A DNA stretch of 64,000 nt, from contig KL197709.1 in the NCBI GenBank assembly GCA_000697665.1, positions 2,355,599 through 2,419,598 of the forward strand. Direction: 5' to 3'. A program made the translations under genes and the position numbers. Origin of the DNA: Jaapia argillacea MUCL 33604 (taxonomy: Eukaryota; Basidiomycota; Agaricomycetes; Jaapiales; Jaapiaceae). Numbering within the stretch: the stretch's first letter is position 1; each line of letters opens with the position of its first letter. Below, piece after piece: positions 1 to 11,700 of the stretch. Below the pieces are notes generated by a model, which had not been told where the DNA came from, did no database searches, and was given only the letters and a program-made list of their open reading frames with translations.

Positions 1-14
1 TGACTTGTTCTCAG

Positions 15-641
15 GTTCCGTTGTCGCAGAAATTGCCCAATGCCGTGCCGACATTGAAGGCGCCCGTCTCCTCGTGCTCAGTGCTGCCAACCAGGTGTGC
101 CCACTCGCAATGCTGATACCTCCGAATTGTTTGACTGATGACATCGCGGGCAGATTGATAAAGCGAGAGCAAAAGGTGCATTGAAAGAGATTGGCATAGC
201 CAAAGTAAGTCAACCCGCGGCACGGGGTGAAATTATCAATTCATCCTTTACCAGTTTGTTGTCCCAGCCATGGCTTGCCGAGTGATCGATAGGGCCATCC
301 AAGCCTTTGGTGCCGAAGGCGTTAGTCAGGATCAACCTCTGGCACAAGCCTATGCGGGTTTGAGAACCCTCCGTTTGGCCGACGTGAGTGTCTATTCTTA
401 CAATCGCCTCGAGTCTGTTCTGACCCCATGATGATTCTGCAGGGACCTGATGCTGTTCGTTGCCTCCTTCATCTCCCATTCCCATTGCCTTGTCTAATAT
501 TTGCTTACTTTCAAGGTCCATATGCAGCAAATCGGTCAACGAGAGCTCAGACGTGCTCCCGCTTTGGCCAAGCGAACTGCCGAAATCAAGAAGAAAGAGA
601 GGGTGCTCATGGAACGCCTTGGGATGAAAGCTCACGCATAA
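15..641 (+). CDS. Acyl-CoA dehydrogenase, C-terminal end (5' truncated by window)
   Basis: FAD-dependent acyl-CoA dehydrogenase of fatty-acid beta-oxidation, most like the ACAD10/ACAD11 branch. The window opens in an intron ending in CAG at base 14. The visible exons encode part of the C-terminal helical domain: [20 protein letters not shown], then [40 protein letters not shown] and [20 protein letters not shown]. These match the conserved stretch running from the arginine/aspartate helix through the substrate-lid region 'RTLRLADGPDxVH'. Three introns of ordinary size interrupt it. The frame ends in a basic tail ([17 protein letters not shown]). The family assignment is firm; chain-length preference and compartment (peroxisome or mitochondrion) cannot be read from this fragment. 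Confidence 0.85.
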
Positions 642-874
642 AATGTCTTTGATTGCTGCATGATCAGCCCCTCGTGTCGCCTTCTTTGTTATGGATTAGT
701 GTTTGTATGAATATTCTTGGTTGGCCTTGAGAATACAGTATGGACAAATGTGCATACCCTGTTCGTCCTCGGTTGAATTGGGCTTGTACTCTTCCGGCAA
801 CTTACTAGAACGCCAAGTATCCCACGGCCAATTCTCCCGAAGCTTCCAAGTTTCTGACCGTACGTTGACCAGCC

Positions 875-1369
875 ATGCTTTCCAACCTCATTCGTGACGC
901 TGCGCGTCGCGCACCCAGGCTACAAAGATGCATGTCGGCCCATGCATCCACACCTGCCAAACCCCAGCCCAGGCTACCAGACAAGAAAATGCGAGCCCTC
1001 ATTTCCCTGTACCACCAAGCCGACACCTTCATCACACTCGAAAACCTTGATGAGGCAATCGATCGCGCATTCACTGGAGATGACACGCGTGGTATCCCCG
1101 ACCAGCCTTGGGAAAAAGCTTACCGCGACCTCGAGAACGAAGTATGGGACCGACGGTCGAGTTCGAGGGTTGGGGACTGGCAGTTCGCTGATGCTGGCCG
1201 AAGAAGTTGGCATGCTTCATCGTGGAGTAACAGTAGGACTGAGAGAGAGGGTGCAGTTGTGGATGCGCTCTATGGTTTGGATGGGAACAGGCCTGGTTTG
1301 GAAATCCTGGAGGAGGAAGCGAAGAATGCTCATGCGGCTGCTGAGGCGGACCGAAAAGGGAGATCGTAG
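875..1369 (+). CDS. Small hypothetical protein, probably mitochondrial
   Basis: A 164-residue single-exon frame. It begins with a basic, Ser/Ala-rich, acid-free segment (MLSNLIRDAARRAPRLQRCM) that looks like a mitochondrial presequence. Next comes a block KMRALISLYHQADTFITLEN, followed by an acidic helix LDEAIDRAFTG and an Ala/Glu-rich C-terminus (LEILEEEAKNAHAAAEADRK). I do not recognise a named family. The middle (about residues 90-120) is odd, Ser/Arg/Trp-rich, and could hide an unrecognised intron, because a second long frame overlaps it. It lies 230 bases after the dehydrogenase and is convergent with the sirtuin gene. That it is a gene is fairly likely; the function is unknown. Confidence 0.55.
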   Translation: MLSNLIRDAARRAPRLQRCMSAHASTPAKPQPRLPDKKMRALISLYHQADTFITLENLDEAIDRAFTGDDTRGIPDQPWEKAYRDLENEVWDRRSSSRVGDWQFADAGRRSWHASSWSNSRTEREGAVVDALYGLDGNRPGLEILEEEAKNAHAAAEADRKGRS

Positions 1370-1568
1370 AGTGTATGTGATTCACCTCCCTCAAGATGAC
1401 CTGGCGTCATATTGACGTTGTTGAACATGCGCAGTGTGGCCCACTCCGTGACTTCGCTCTCATTTTCACCTCCCAAATAACTTGGATTATCCCCATCTCG
1501 TCGTCACCGCACTGCACATATACGTTATGTCGTTGTTAATTCAAGGCTGGAGACCATTGAATCTTTCG

Positions 1569-2677
1569 TTACTCAAGCCCCAATGCCTCGGGCAGTGTCT
1601 CTTCGCATGGACCCAAAAAGAGAAAATCTCCATCTTTATCGCCGCAACTTCTCTCCAGGTTGAAGACGGCCACTTTCCCTCCGTGTCTTTTCACGTCATA
1701 TGCATACCCAGCGGCTGGATAGACCTGTAATGTCCCAAGGTTTTAGATTCCTCTTTGGAAAAGCCGGAGTAAAACTAACTGTCGAGGATGTCCCGACGAC
1801 CAAGCACAAATCTGCTTTCTCCACCAGCTCGTCGATAGCGTCCATGTGGTGAGGTTCCTCCCCAAACCACACTACTCCTGGACGAGCAAGGCTGCCGCAT
1901 TTTGAGCAAGTAGGCAAGTCGCTCGTTGGTATGTTCGGCTCGATAGTACCTGCTTCAACAAGCTCCTCTGTCCCACCTAAAGCAGGTGCCACTGGCGAAT
2001 TGAAGTTCACCTCGCAGTGGTTGCAGGAGTGGGACGAGCACAACAAGTCAAACAGTCGACCATGCATCTCGAGCATGGTGGGTTGCCCCAAGGAGGGGCT
2101 CGATACCGAAGGAACGACGCTATCCAAGGCTCGCCTGCTGAGTCCATCGACATTCTGCGTTATAAGAGTGAATGTCGAATCAGGTGCGACTTTCTCCCTA
2201 ATGTCCGGTAAAGAGAATTTGGCCAGAGCTTCGTGAGCTGCGTTGGGTTTGGCCTTGAGCGCTCTGTGTGGAATCTTAGTCATGGGTAGAGGGGGCAAGG
2301 AGAGAAGCGGTACTTTTCACGACGATAGTGGTAGAACTGCCAAACACGAGATGGATTCTCCTCGAAGGCCTCGGGAGTGGCCAAACTCATGGCATCGTAC
2401 TTCCGCCACATGCCACCTGCGCCTCTGAAAGTTCCGATGCCTGGCGATATAAGAAAGTAAGGCTCAACGATGAGAGCCAGTGCCAGCGGCACATACCAGA
2501 CGCAGCTGATAGACCTGCTCCTGCAACGGCGATGATGTTCTTGGACGACGCAAGTACTTCTCTGAAGGTGGTCACATCGTCTGAGGGGGGAATCGATTTC
2601 TTCTTCTTCATCTGACGTCGAGGTTGGAGAAGGGGATGCGGGGCGATGGAAGCGCTGGTTGACTCAAGAAGCACCAT
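1569..2677 (-). CDS. SIRT5-type sirtuin (NAD-dependent protein deacylase)
   Basis: NAD+-dependent lysine deacylase. In reading order it has GAGLSAASG with [13 protein letters not shown] (NAD-binding loop), the helix [24 protein letters not shown], the catalytic histidine motif [10 protein letters not shown], two zinc cysteine pairs (CNHC and CSKC) and [15 protein letters not shown], then VVGTSSTV. The Tyr-x-x-Arg pair in FYHYRRE is the class III signature that binds succinyl, malonyl or glutaryl groups in human SIRT5. Exons are joined by short introns. The last exon ends [10 protein letters not shown] with the stop at 1569-1571. The start at 2677 is the first Met in frame; the Lys-rich Met about 22 residues later is an alternative. 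A mitochondrial or cytosolic desuccinylase is inferred. Confidence 0.88.
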
Positions 2678-2837
2678 TCAATCCATCACATGACCACGAT
2701 GGATTTGGAAATAAATATTTTGCATGGGTGAAGCGAAATGCACCACGATGTCCGAGTTGGAGCAGATGGTACAGAAAAGGGAAGGCAGATAGTAGGGGGC
2801 GCGGGGGCACAGGTAGAGCGATAACTAGGAGCAGCAG

Positions 2838-3269
2838 CTAGGCTTCTTCATCCATTTTCCGCATCAGCGGCATGTTCAAACCGACTCTGTGTGCAGTGGC
2901 CTCGATCCTTTCCTCCGCGGTCAGGTCGAACAAAGGATTATACCGGTCCAAAAGCTCCTACAACGGGACGAGTGTGAGAATTCTGGCCTCAGAAATCGCA
3001 GTTCCCTGACCTTGTAAACTCTCTGAGATCGAATGAAAGTAATGGCGTTCTGGATGTCAGCGTTGAACCGCTCAGGATCGGTGTCTGGCCGTTTTTCTGT
3101 GAAAATAGTACGGAAACTGGATGCTATTGCCTTGTTCCGCTTCGCAGGAGGAGCGACAGACTAGGAAAGCAAGAGAGGTCGGAGAAAAGCGAGGATAGCA
3201 TCGGATGTCTTCGCTCACAGCCTTGGCCACCTCTCGAACAATGGTTCGGTATGCGTGCCGTGGATTCAT
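2838..3269 (-). CDS. FMC1: ATP synthase assembly factor FMC1 (LYR-family)
   Basis: Small mitochondrial protein that works with ATP12 in assembling the F1 sector of ATP synthase. The spliced product is about 100 residues: MNPRHAYRTIVREVAKA, then APPAKRNKAIASSFRTIF, DIQNAITFIRSQRVYKELLD, RYNPLFDLTAEERIEATAHR and VGLNMPLMRKMDEEA. The early AYRTIVRE matches a degenerate LYR tripeptide, and the ending 'ERIEATAHRVGLNMP' matches the diagnostic FMC1 tail (ES/TAxxVGLxxP). Two introns interrupt it. The start is the Met before PRHAYR, since the longer upstream frame adds nothing recognisable. It is divergent from the RRM gene at 3743. Confidence 0.8.
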
Positions 3270-3742
3270 GCTTGGGCCCGAGTAAAATTTCGCAGTTTGT
3301 GGCCTGTCGAGGAGGATAGCCGGTTGAATAAGGTGATCAAGGCAAGTGTAGATGGTTGTGGGCGCTTTGCAAGTCACAGGTCACGAAGCTTGAGCCAACA
3401 TTTTGTGGACTGACGACAGCATCTCATTGTCTCTTCATTTTTTTGGCCTTCACACACCGACGCGATCGCCTCGTCAAAGCAACGTAGCAACAGACAATTG
3501 TCTACCCATGTTGCTGTCTGAATCGGTGGACTTGTTTGGGCCTGGTCGCGGGTGGCCTGCCAAAGCCACTCCCAGTTGAATTGCCAAAGCGGGTAGGATC
3601 AGTGGACGTCTTCAGAACATATAAAGTACCACAGATCAACCTCTTGGGATATCCTTACGCATTCTACCTCAAGACTCTTCAAGACTTCATCAAGACTCGC
3701 AACAACTCAAAATCTCAAGCAAGAACTTTTCTTTCATACGAC
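3270..3742. promoter_or_regulatory. Divergent intergenic region, FMC1 / RRM gene, with TATA box
   Basis: This 473-base space separates two divergently transcribed genes. A TATAAA lies on the + strand at about 3620-3625, roughly 118 bases before the ATG at 3743, and fits a core promoter for the RRM gene. The sequence just before the ATG is CAAG/CATC-rich, as in many fungal 5' leaders. I see no other gene. Confidence 0.4.
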
Positions 3743-4776
3743 ATGGTCAAGTATCGCGCACCCAGCTCCTGTTTCGACATCCAGTCGCAGGCTTCTGTCC
3801 AGGGCCCGTCCCTTCGACCCGCTCATTCGGTTGAGCAGGTATGTCACCCTCTTGGCTTCTGTGGTGTGGACTTTCTAACAGAGTTACCAGCACATGGCGA
3901 GCATGACAATGGGCCTTGAACCTCTTGGTCCTAGCGCAGCAGGTCCTTCCAAGCCAGGTCCTTCCGCGCCTCGTGAACCCCATGGCAAGAGGAAACGCTC
4001 TGGTATGGACTTCAAAACAAAGGAACGTATTCGGCATGCTAAGCGGAAGGAGGAGATAAAGGAGGGGATAGAGGCGCTTCGACGCGTGAGGGAGACTGCT
4101 CCCACCCATGTCTTCGTTGGGAATGTAAGTCATCGCTCTCTGAGCAGTCTTCTTCTGCAATCATACTTATTTGCGGATCGGTGTTAGCTTCACCCCGGCG
4201 TCGACGAGGTTACTCTCGATCGGTTCTTCTCGAAGAGGTGCGGGGAAGTGACCGCAGTGACCATTCGGTGTACCCACGGCATAGCACTCACTACCCGGAG
4301 GCCCCTCACTCCTTTGACACCGCTCGACGAGAGCTACTCCAAGCCCCTCTACGCGACGATCAACTTCATCAATCCGTTGGCCGCAAGAAGGGCTCTCCGA
4401 TTTGATGGTGTGGTTCTCCACGGCTGGCACATTGTCGTGAGTGTCCTTGGTGCCCCCCATGCCTCTTGGTTCACTAAATCCTTCGCCAGGTTTGCAACAG
4501 TCCCATTGAACTTCCCGATGTTCATGAGATCGTCCGCAAACGCATGGACAGAAAGTTGGCTGGACAAAATCCGGATCACTCCGCTGCCAAGTGAGTCCTT
4601 ACTCACTCTTCAGGTATCCTCCGGTTGTCTCATTTATTCGCCATAGAGACCTCGCTCAGCAGCCCACGGAGCTAATTGAGGAACGCCCACGCCCTCCTCG
4701 AGCGAAGGAAAACCTGATACTGAATCTTGCGCGGAATATTTTTGGTGGCATTACCTTCCCCAAGAATATCATTTAG
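3743..4776 (+). CDS. RRM-domain RNA-binding protein
   Basis: Nuclear-type RNA-binding protein with one RRM. Exon 1 gives MVKYRAPSSCFDIQSQASVQ. Exon 2 is a Pro/Gly-rich linker and then a very basic helix (KRKRSGMDFKTKERIRHAKR). The RRM follows: RNP2-like THVFVGN, joined across an intron to LHPGVDEVTLDRFFSKCGEV, then the RNP1 equivalent KPLYATINFINPLAARRAL and DGVVLHGWHIVVCNSPIEL. A helix DVHEIVRKRMDRKLAGQNPD and a basic tail follow, ending GGITFPKNII. The insertion between beta-strands 2 and 3 (TTRRPLTPLTPLDESYSK) is longer than usual. The RRM is secure; the role and RNA target are unknown. Confidence 0.75.
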
Positions 4777-5365
4777 ATCATTTATACTTGGCCATGTTAC
4801 TCCCTTGTCCTTGCGCTGCGCGCTGGATCCCACATTCCTTTCCGCAATTATAATTCTACTCCCATTCCTCGTGATGTAGGCTGCCAGGGTTTGCTGGTAG
4901 AACAGTATATGCCCCCGGGTCAAACGAAGGCGGATCGTCCACATCCTTAAGATATAAACTTGAGGGAAAATCTGGCTTGAAAGGGGATTGGAAGGAAGGA
5001 TTTTGGCTCGCCCTGATGTCCCTGGAGAATTCTTAGGCGAACATAGTACAGTCATCAACTGGCCACGCGGTGAGGCTGCAAGTGGTTACGAACCGTTGGT
5101 CAACATTGGCGAACGCTCACCCGGCTCTTCCTGAGCTACAACGGTCACTTGGCATATCCATTCAGCAACTTTTTGCATGCATGGGGTGCTGCTAGGTAAT
5201 TCTGCGTTCTTTTATCCTATTATCAAAGGTGAGAACGACACATCGGACATGCCCCGTTCCACTCGGCTCAAATATGGGGTCTCACTTACGCATGAACTTC
5301 ATCTTCTAGTCGAATTCAATTCTCACTCGGTTCTCGAGCAATAGACGGTTTCTGCGACGTTCAAG
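4777..5365. other. Intergenic region upstream of the pseudo-helicase gene
   Basis: This stretch holds the 3' end of the RRM gene and the promoter and leader of the gene starting at 5366. I see no coding exon, repeat or RNA gene. Short C/T-rich runs precede the ATG. Confidence 0.4.
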
Positions 5366-8300
5366 ATGGCGGGCAGCGCAGCTCTAAATCCTACGTCTAT
5401 GCCTTTCTTTCCCGGCGGGTTGCGTTCCGGCGACGAGGATGGAACGACTGGGCTTGGATTCAGACTTCCTGCTCATCTAGAGCAAGATCGCGCTTCTGTG
5501 TCCTCCCATTCCATCTCTCCTTCCGACTACCGCTCTATCCGGTCATCGCCTAGTCCGCCGCAGGATGGTGTCCATTCCATGCAGCGGTCTCCGTCTTCGG
5601 GCGAGGAGTCGCGTTCGTCACCTGCGTTGCGGCAAGCTCAGGCAGATAGAGCTTATCCTACTATCGAGACTGGATTTGTGAGGGAGTTTAGCCATGTTGG
5701 GAGTTTTGATGGGGTGCCAGACGGGGAAGAAACTCCAGGCGGGCCACTCTCGGATCACAAAGGGGCGCTGGCGTCCAACGGCGGCGGCACTCGCGAAGCT
5801 TTCTTCACTGGTATGTTCCACACCACCAGGGACACTCTCGGTACCCCTCCAGTTCCCTCCAACACCACCGGCTCGAGGGCCTCCTCGTTCAACAATGTGT
5901 TTCTTTCATCCTCTCCGGTTTCCTCCTTGGGTTCTAGTAGCCACATTACGTCCAGCGGCGACCACTTCGAATCTCAGCTGAAAGGCTCTCCTCTGATCAA
6001 CGAGATCCTGGAACGACTTGTCCGCTGCGAAGTATCCAATCGCGAAATACAGCGGGAGCTGGTCGATGTTCATCGTAAAATCGACATATTGGTCGAACGG
6101 TCGTTGGATTCAGGCGGCTACGTCGAATTCAAGGATCCTTTCGCTAGTGCGAGCGTTGGGCTCAATCACCACCATGTTAATAGTGGGATGTCCACGGCGA
6201 GGGGCTCTGTTGGCGGTATAGCCCCTCATCAAACGCCTGATGATATCGCTCAGTTGAGCCAGCGTCTCGACATGATAACAACATCCATGGGGCAGATGAT
6301 AGCATTGCAGACCCAGCAGTTCCAGGCGAAACAACTCCAAAATGTTGGCTCTGGTAATCACATTTCGGGTTCGAGCACCCCTCAGATGGAGATGTCCGGC
6401 AATCCAATCCAATCGCCCCCCCTCTCGTCGTCGTCCGCAATGTTGGGCCATGGGCTACCGACTCGCCCTGACGTCAGGAGCTCTTCGCGTACACCCAACC
6501 CGCCTCTGCGGACTTGGTCCACTGGAAACCTCGATCTTCCGATGCGTTCAAATCCTGACATAACTGCCTCACTTGGACGTCAGGACAATTCTCTCCGGGA
6601 TAAGCGTCGGTCTGTCGTAGCATTGACGCGACGTGAGTCTTCAGGAGTGCGTATACAATCTATCTCGGATCACCGGCGCTTCATCTCACAATTCATTCAG
6701 GGTGAAAGCTTGGCCAATGGATCTCGAGATGGCCCAATGATTTCGAAGTGGGAGCAATTGCCTTTATCTGCTGATCTATTGCGTTCATTGAGCAAGTTTG
6801 GGTGAGCCTATCCATTACAGGCCACGTGTATTGGTGCTCATTCATGCAGCAGTGTTGGGCCACCGAACAAGATCCAACAACGAGCCTTGCCATTCCTCCT
6901 CCGGGGTTCAGATATAATTGCACAAGCTCCACCGACTCAGGAGCGCATTGCAGCATATGTTATCCCTGCTATCCAGACTGCTTTGACCTATACAGTCAAT
7001 CGACCTCCCAACCGAGGTCCCATCGTGCTAATGATCTCCACCACTGTGGATCAGGCCACTCAGGCGCAGCGGATGATTCGTGATTTGGGTGGACCCATTG
7101 GTATACGCTCTGCTTTGGGTGTCGGATCATCGTCCGTCGGCAGCGATCTAAACCAAGAAGTCAGGCTTCTCCAACAGAGTATTCCACACATTATCTGTGG
7201 AACGCCTCAGAAACTCCACGCACTATTCACTTCTCCTGGGGGTCTCGTGGGCTCGGAAGTGCGATTCCTAGTTATTGACGAAGTTGATCAGCTGATTGCG
7301 AGAAACCTTCACGACTTCGTCTTCAATATCGTGAAACTCCTGCCTCCACCACGGTCTCGTTCAATTGGACCGAGCACACCTACGGGGACGCCCGGACAAG
7401 GCAACTTCGGTGTATTCGAAAGCGGTCTCCTCTCACCTTTCCCCAACCAACCTCGCAGGTTCTCTGGTGTAGCGTCACCTAATCCCAGCGATTCCGGTCA
7501 GCCCGAGAGACAAACGGCCCTGTTTTCCAACACCGTTCCTCAGGACGTTCTCAATTTAGCATCTGCCATCCAGTTAAGAGAACCAGTTAGAGTTCTCGTC
7601 CGCCGGGATGGTAACGTCACACACGCCGACACTAATCAAGGCGCCCGTGGCCTCCGCCAATTCTACTTGTACTTGGCCTTCACTGCTGGTGGCCGCGCCG
7701 AACCATTACCTGCGACTCCTGGTGGTGGTTTGGGGATCATTGGGTCAGGTCGTAGTGCGTCCAGCGCCGAGACTGCTCAAGCCAAGGAATGGAAGCTGGA
7801 CGCTCTTGCGGATCTCTTTGATGATATCGACGTTCCTCAGGCCATTGTGCATGTCGGGGGCATGAACGCTCTTGATTCGGTTGTGTACAAGTTGGCCAGT
7901 CGGGGATTGGAAGCTGTACCGCTGGTACTTCACATATTCTTTCTCCTTGTTCAATCACTCATTTCTCTGAATAGCATGGTGACATGAATGCGGGGACGAA
8001 GTTGGCAGCTCTCAACAAGTTCCGCACTTCCACGTCAAGTATCATGAGACAACCAGTCACCAAGGTCCTCATCGTGTATGATGTTCAAGTGAAAACTCCA
8101 GAGGTATCTCAGATTCCTCTTGTGATTAATTACGGTACGTGTTTCCTCCAAGCTTTCTTCAAGCCCTCTAAAACCGTGTAATTTAGATTTGCCCAAAGCC
8201 GTTGAAGAATACTCATCACGGTTGGCGTTCTTTCTTTGTACCTCAGCTTGACCGCTCATGTGTCTATTGCAGGGTTCAACCTGCTATGGCTCCAAACCAT

Positions 8301-8539
8301 GGCCGAGCTGGTGTTGTCGTCAATTTCGTCACTGCGACTGGTGGTGATGTTGAAATGCTTCGCTCGATAGAGTGTTTTTATAAGTAAGCTACCCTCTGCG
8401 TCAACACTCGTTCCTGCTGACCGACTGATCTTTTCCAGGATCAAATGCGTCAGTCCAGAATTTATTTTCTACTCGCTGACATACGGCTGATCCCTTTCCA
8501 CAGCCCGAAGTTCCAATGAGTCTGCGCGACATCGTCTAA
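5366..8539 (+). CDS. eIF4A-like DEAD-box pseudo-helicase with long N-terminal extension
   Basis: Residues 1-479 are Ser/Pro/Gly-rich and probably disordered, with one amphipathic, coiled-coil-like helix (INEILERLVRCEVSNREIQR). After an intron at about 6801 the eIF4A scaffold begins. The Q-motif stretch NKIQQRALPFLLRGSDIIAQ is kept, but the Walker A site AQSGTGKT has become APPTQER (about 6920-6946). PTRELA is STTVDQA, DEAD is DEVD (7277-7288), and SAT is SNT. In the second lobe TDVxARGxD is YDVQVKTPEV before the conserved IPLVINYDLPKAVEEY. The arginine-finger HRIGRxGR is SRVQPAMA, followed by GRAGVVVNFVT. The tail IECFYK-IKC-PEVPMSLRDIV matches the eIF4A/FAL1 C-terminus and includes a 10-base micro-exon. 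I infer an ATPase-dead protein that may bind RNA or eIF4G-type partners. The gene looks intact, about 980 residues. Confidence 0.85.
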
Positions 8540-8764
8540 ATTCCACCGTGTACTCTTCTGTATCCCTACTCGCCGGTTTTCCATCTCACCTCCCATCTGA
8601 TTACTATTTTATCCCACTCGCATTATGCGCATTCCAGTGTCGTATACCCTTCCGGTGCAAACATCCTAACCACAGTTGTCTTCTAGTAGCTTACTGGGCA
8701 AGAGCCCGCTTTTCCCAACTGTATAGCAGCTTTCCTCTTCTTCCTCATGCATCTCGGATGGCCC

Positions 8765-11700
8765 CTAATCCACATTTGTATGGACAGTCGTAATCTTGAG
8801 TGTACCATCTTCACTGCAACTCGCAAGTTGCTGGATGCCGGCCGTAGGGCGCCAAGCCAAGTGGTGAATTTGATCCACATGGGCGATTCTGTGTCGGGTT
8901 CAGCAATAGTTCAATCATATCCTCTACCAGAGCGACCGACCTATGTCCAAGACCGACCTCAAGCTTCCACTCCGAGCCACTTGTATTGGAGTAGACGAGA
9001 ATCTCGCCAGTCTCCAACCCTACTGCGAGAGACAAGCTGCCAGAAGTCATGCTACATCCAAACCTAGAGAGTCAGTGGGCTTACCGGGAATCACCTTCTG
9101 AGCGGATGGATTTGAAGGCAATCGCCGTGGCCGCCTCCTTCGTCTTGATTGTCGCAACAGCTGTCCATTTACTCGTGCTCCCACCTTTTGGCCTCCATAT
9201 TTTTACCTGGAGGATAAAGATTGGGTCGATTGGGTTAGCAAAGAATAGGAAACGAGCTCACGGTCTTGTCCCGCGACGCGGTCGCAAAGGTCTTATCACA
9301 CGAAGCCCATGCACAGTCCCAAATAATGCGAGAGTGCGATTTTTCGGCAGCGACGGGCACATATCCTTGAAGAATACGAACTAAGTCATTCAAGTTGGTT
9401 CGCTGCTGATATGGTATCACCTGCATCCTGCTCTTGACGCTCAAAGAGGCGCCAAGTTCGATCTCTAGAGACTGTGACGATGAAGCGATCATCGGGGCTG
9501 AAGCTAATGCGAGTGACGGTCAAGGTATGCCCCAGTAAGGGTTGGCCAACAGGCTGCCATTTGGCAGTATCGTATACGCGAACCACGGCGTGTTCAGCGG
9601 TTGTCGCTTTACATGCAGTCGCTAGGAGCTTCTTGTCGTTTGACACCGCGAGAGTTATTGACTGCGTAAACAGACAGTCAATCTGGGAGCGAACAGGGAG
9701 TTGGATGTAGTACTTCGTAGCCGTGTCCAAACACTTTTTCAGTCTCTGGCCAGAGCGTCATCGCGGCGAGTTCACCTTCAAAAGGACGTCGACTTGACAA
9801 TAAAAGAGTGGTTGCAACAGGGCCACTAGAAGCTGCCATGTTCATTGGGGGTTGAGCGACGAAGCCACCCAGAAGTGGATACACTCACGGTCATTGGTTG
9901 CTTTATTTGATAAGCCCAGAGGAGGTACACTGGCCCCAGCAGGAAGCACCTAATAATTGAGGGATGAATGCCGAGCAAACGAATCCATGATGGAAACCCG
10001 GACCTCTTCGGTCGACAGCTCAGCGATCCCCAGTCCTTTAACGATGCCCAAAAAGTTGCGTGGAGCTTCAAAGACCCGAGCCACCTTTTCGTCCGCTACG
10101 CTAACAAAGTGTAAAGGGTCGAGAAACTCGACACCCACGATATCGTAACCATGAACTTGAGGTCGACCTATTTCGTGCCAAACGGCTGTTTGTTTGCCTT
10201 CAGTGATGTTTGTGGGTATCGGCCCATGAATTCGAGTGGTCTGATCAAGCCTTTGGACTGCAACATTAGAATGAACCAACACATATCACAGAAGGGAAGA
10301 CACCTCACCCAGCAGATATTAGATATTCTCCCCCTGGAGACCAAGAGAGCCCCCGAATAGGCCCAGAATGTCCGCTGATAGCGCCTATCTCGTCCCACTT
10401 CTCAACTGTCTGATTGGAGCTGGAGGGGCTGCATCGCCATCTTCTCCAACCACCCGCCCATCCCCAAGCAAGTGCATCTTTTCCATCGGAAGCCCACAAG
10501 CCGCCGACAAATCCGCCCAGCCGTTGCCCTCCCACATCGCCGAATCTTTGTCTATTAATCCACAACGACGTTGATTCGTCCTTCGAATGAGTAATTATGG
10601 TTGAAGGAGACCATAAAATAAGGGAGGAGTCGGTTGATGTCGAAAGTAAGGTTGGAATAGCTTCACCATTGGATGCAGGTCGCCAGGAAAGAGCAGTGAC
10701 TCCTGCTTCGTGGCCTATCAGGAGAGCATCAAATGTAATGGTAAATCGTTGAGGTCTGAATGGCAACATTCAAAACCCATTAAATCGGGAACAGAGATAA
10801 CGCTTACACTCCCTGATTTTTGACCGTCACGATATGTCGCTTCAGAGAGATCTGCCTCCCTCCCTCTTCAGAATCACCCAAGCTGCCCAGAGAAGCTTCA
10901 AATTCGTCTAAGAGTTCGTCACTGAGCCCATTCTCAGTCGCAATATCGGATTCTGGCTTGTCTTTTTCGAGGACTTCGACGTTCCACAGACGAATGATGC
11001 CGTCTTGCGACCCAGATGCTAAAACCAAGGGCTCATTTGGAGATGGAGGGGTTCGGAAGTCAAGACTCCGAACCCAGTCTTCATGTCCTGATAGCGTGGC
11101 CGATCGAACAAACTATATCAACGTCAGTTACCAATCAGGATACTAAACATGACGAGCATACCAACTCCTCAGAACGGGTCCAGATCTGGATATTTTTATC
11201 CGTTCCACCAATGGCGAGGACGACCGCTTCAGTGTTTGTGAGCTTTAGGGGAACGCCATATATATCACAGATAAACGCACCGCTTGATCTCGGGAGGTTG
11301 GCAACTTTGAGGGAGAGCGGAAATCTGCCATGTAAGGGGATGTGTTGGACTTCAGTCAACAATTCTGGATTGACGATGAATACATATTGGCCACAGAGAA
11401 GGATCAAACGGTGATATGCGTACCTGTCTTCTCTTTCTCTTGATAATTCCAGATTTTAACTGAGCCATCTGAGGAGCCCGTTACTCGGGCCTTCTCACAG
11501 AAGCATAGGCATGAAATCGCTTTTAAGTGAGCAACCAGAGATGTTGTTTCTTTCCACTGGAAATAAGGGGATAATTGATTAGACTAGGACAGCGCATACA
11601 TAAGGCAATCATGCCTCTGATTCCAAATTTCTCCAGCCCTTAACCACCCCTTGATCGTCGGCACTGATAAACCAGTCGTCTTGGATAAATTGAACACAGG

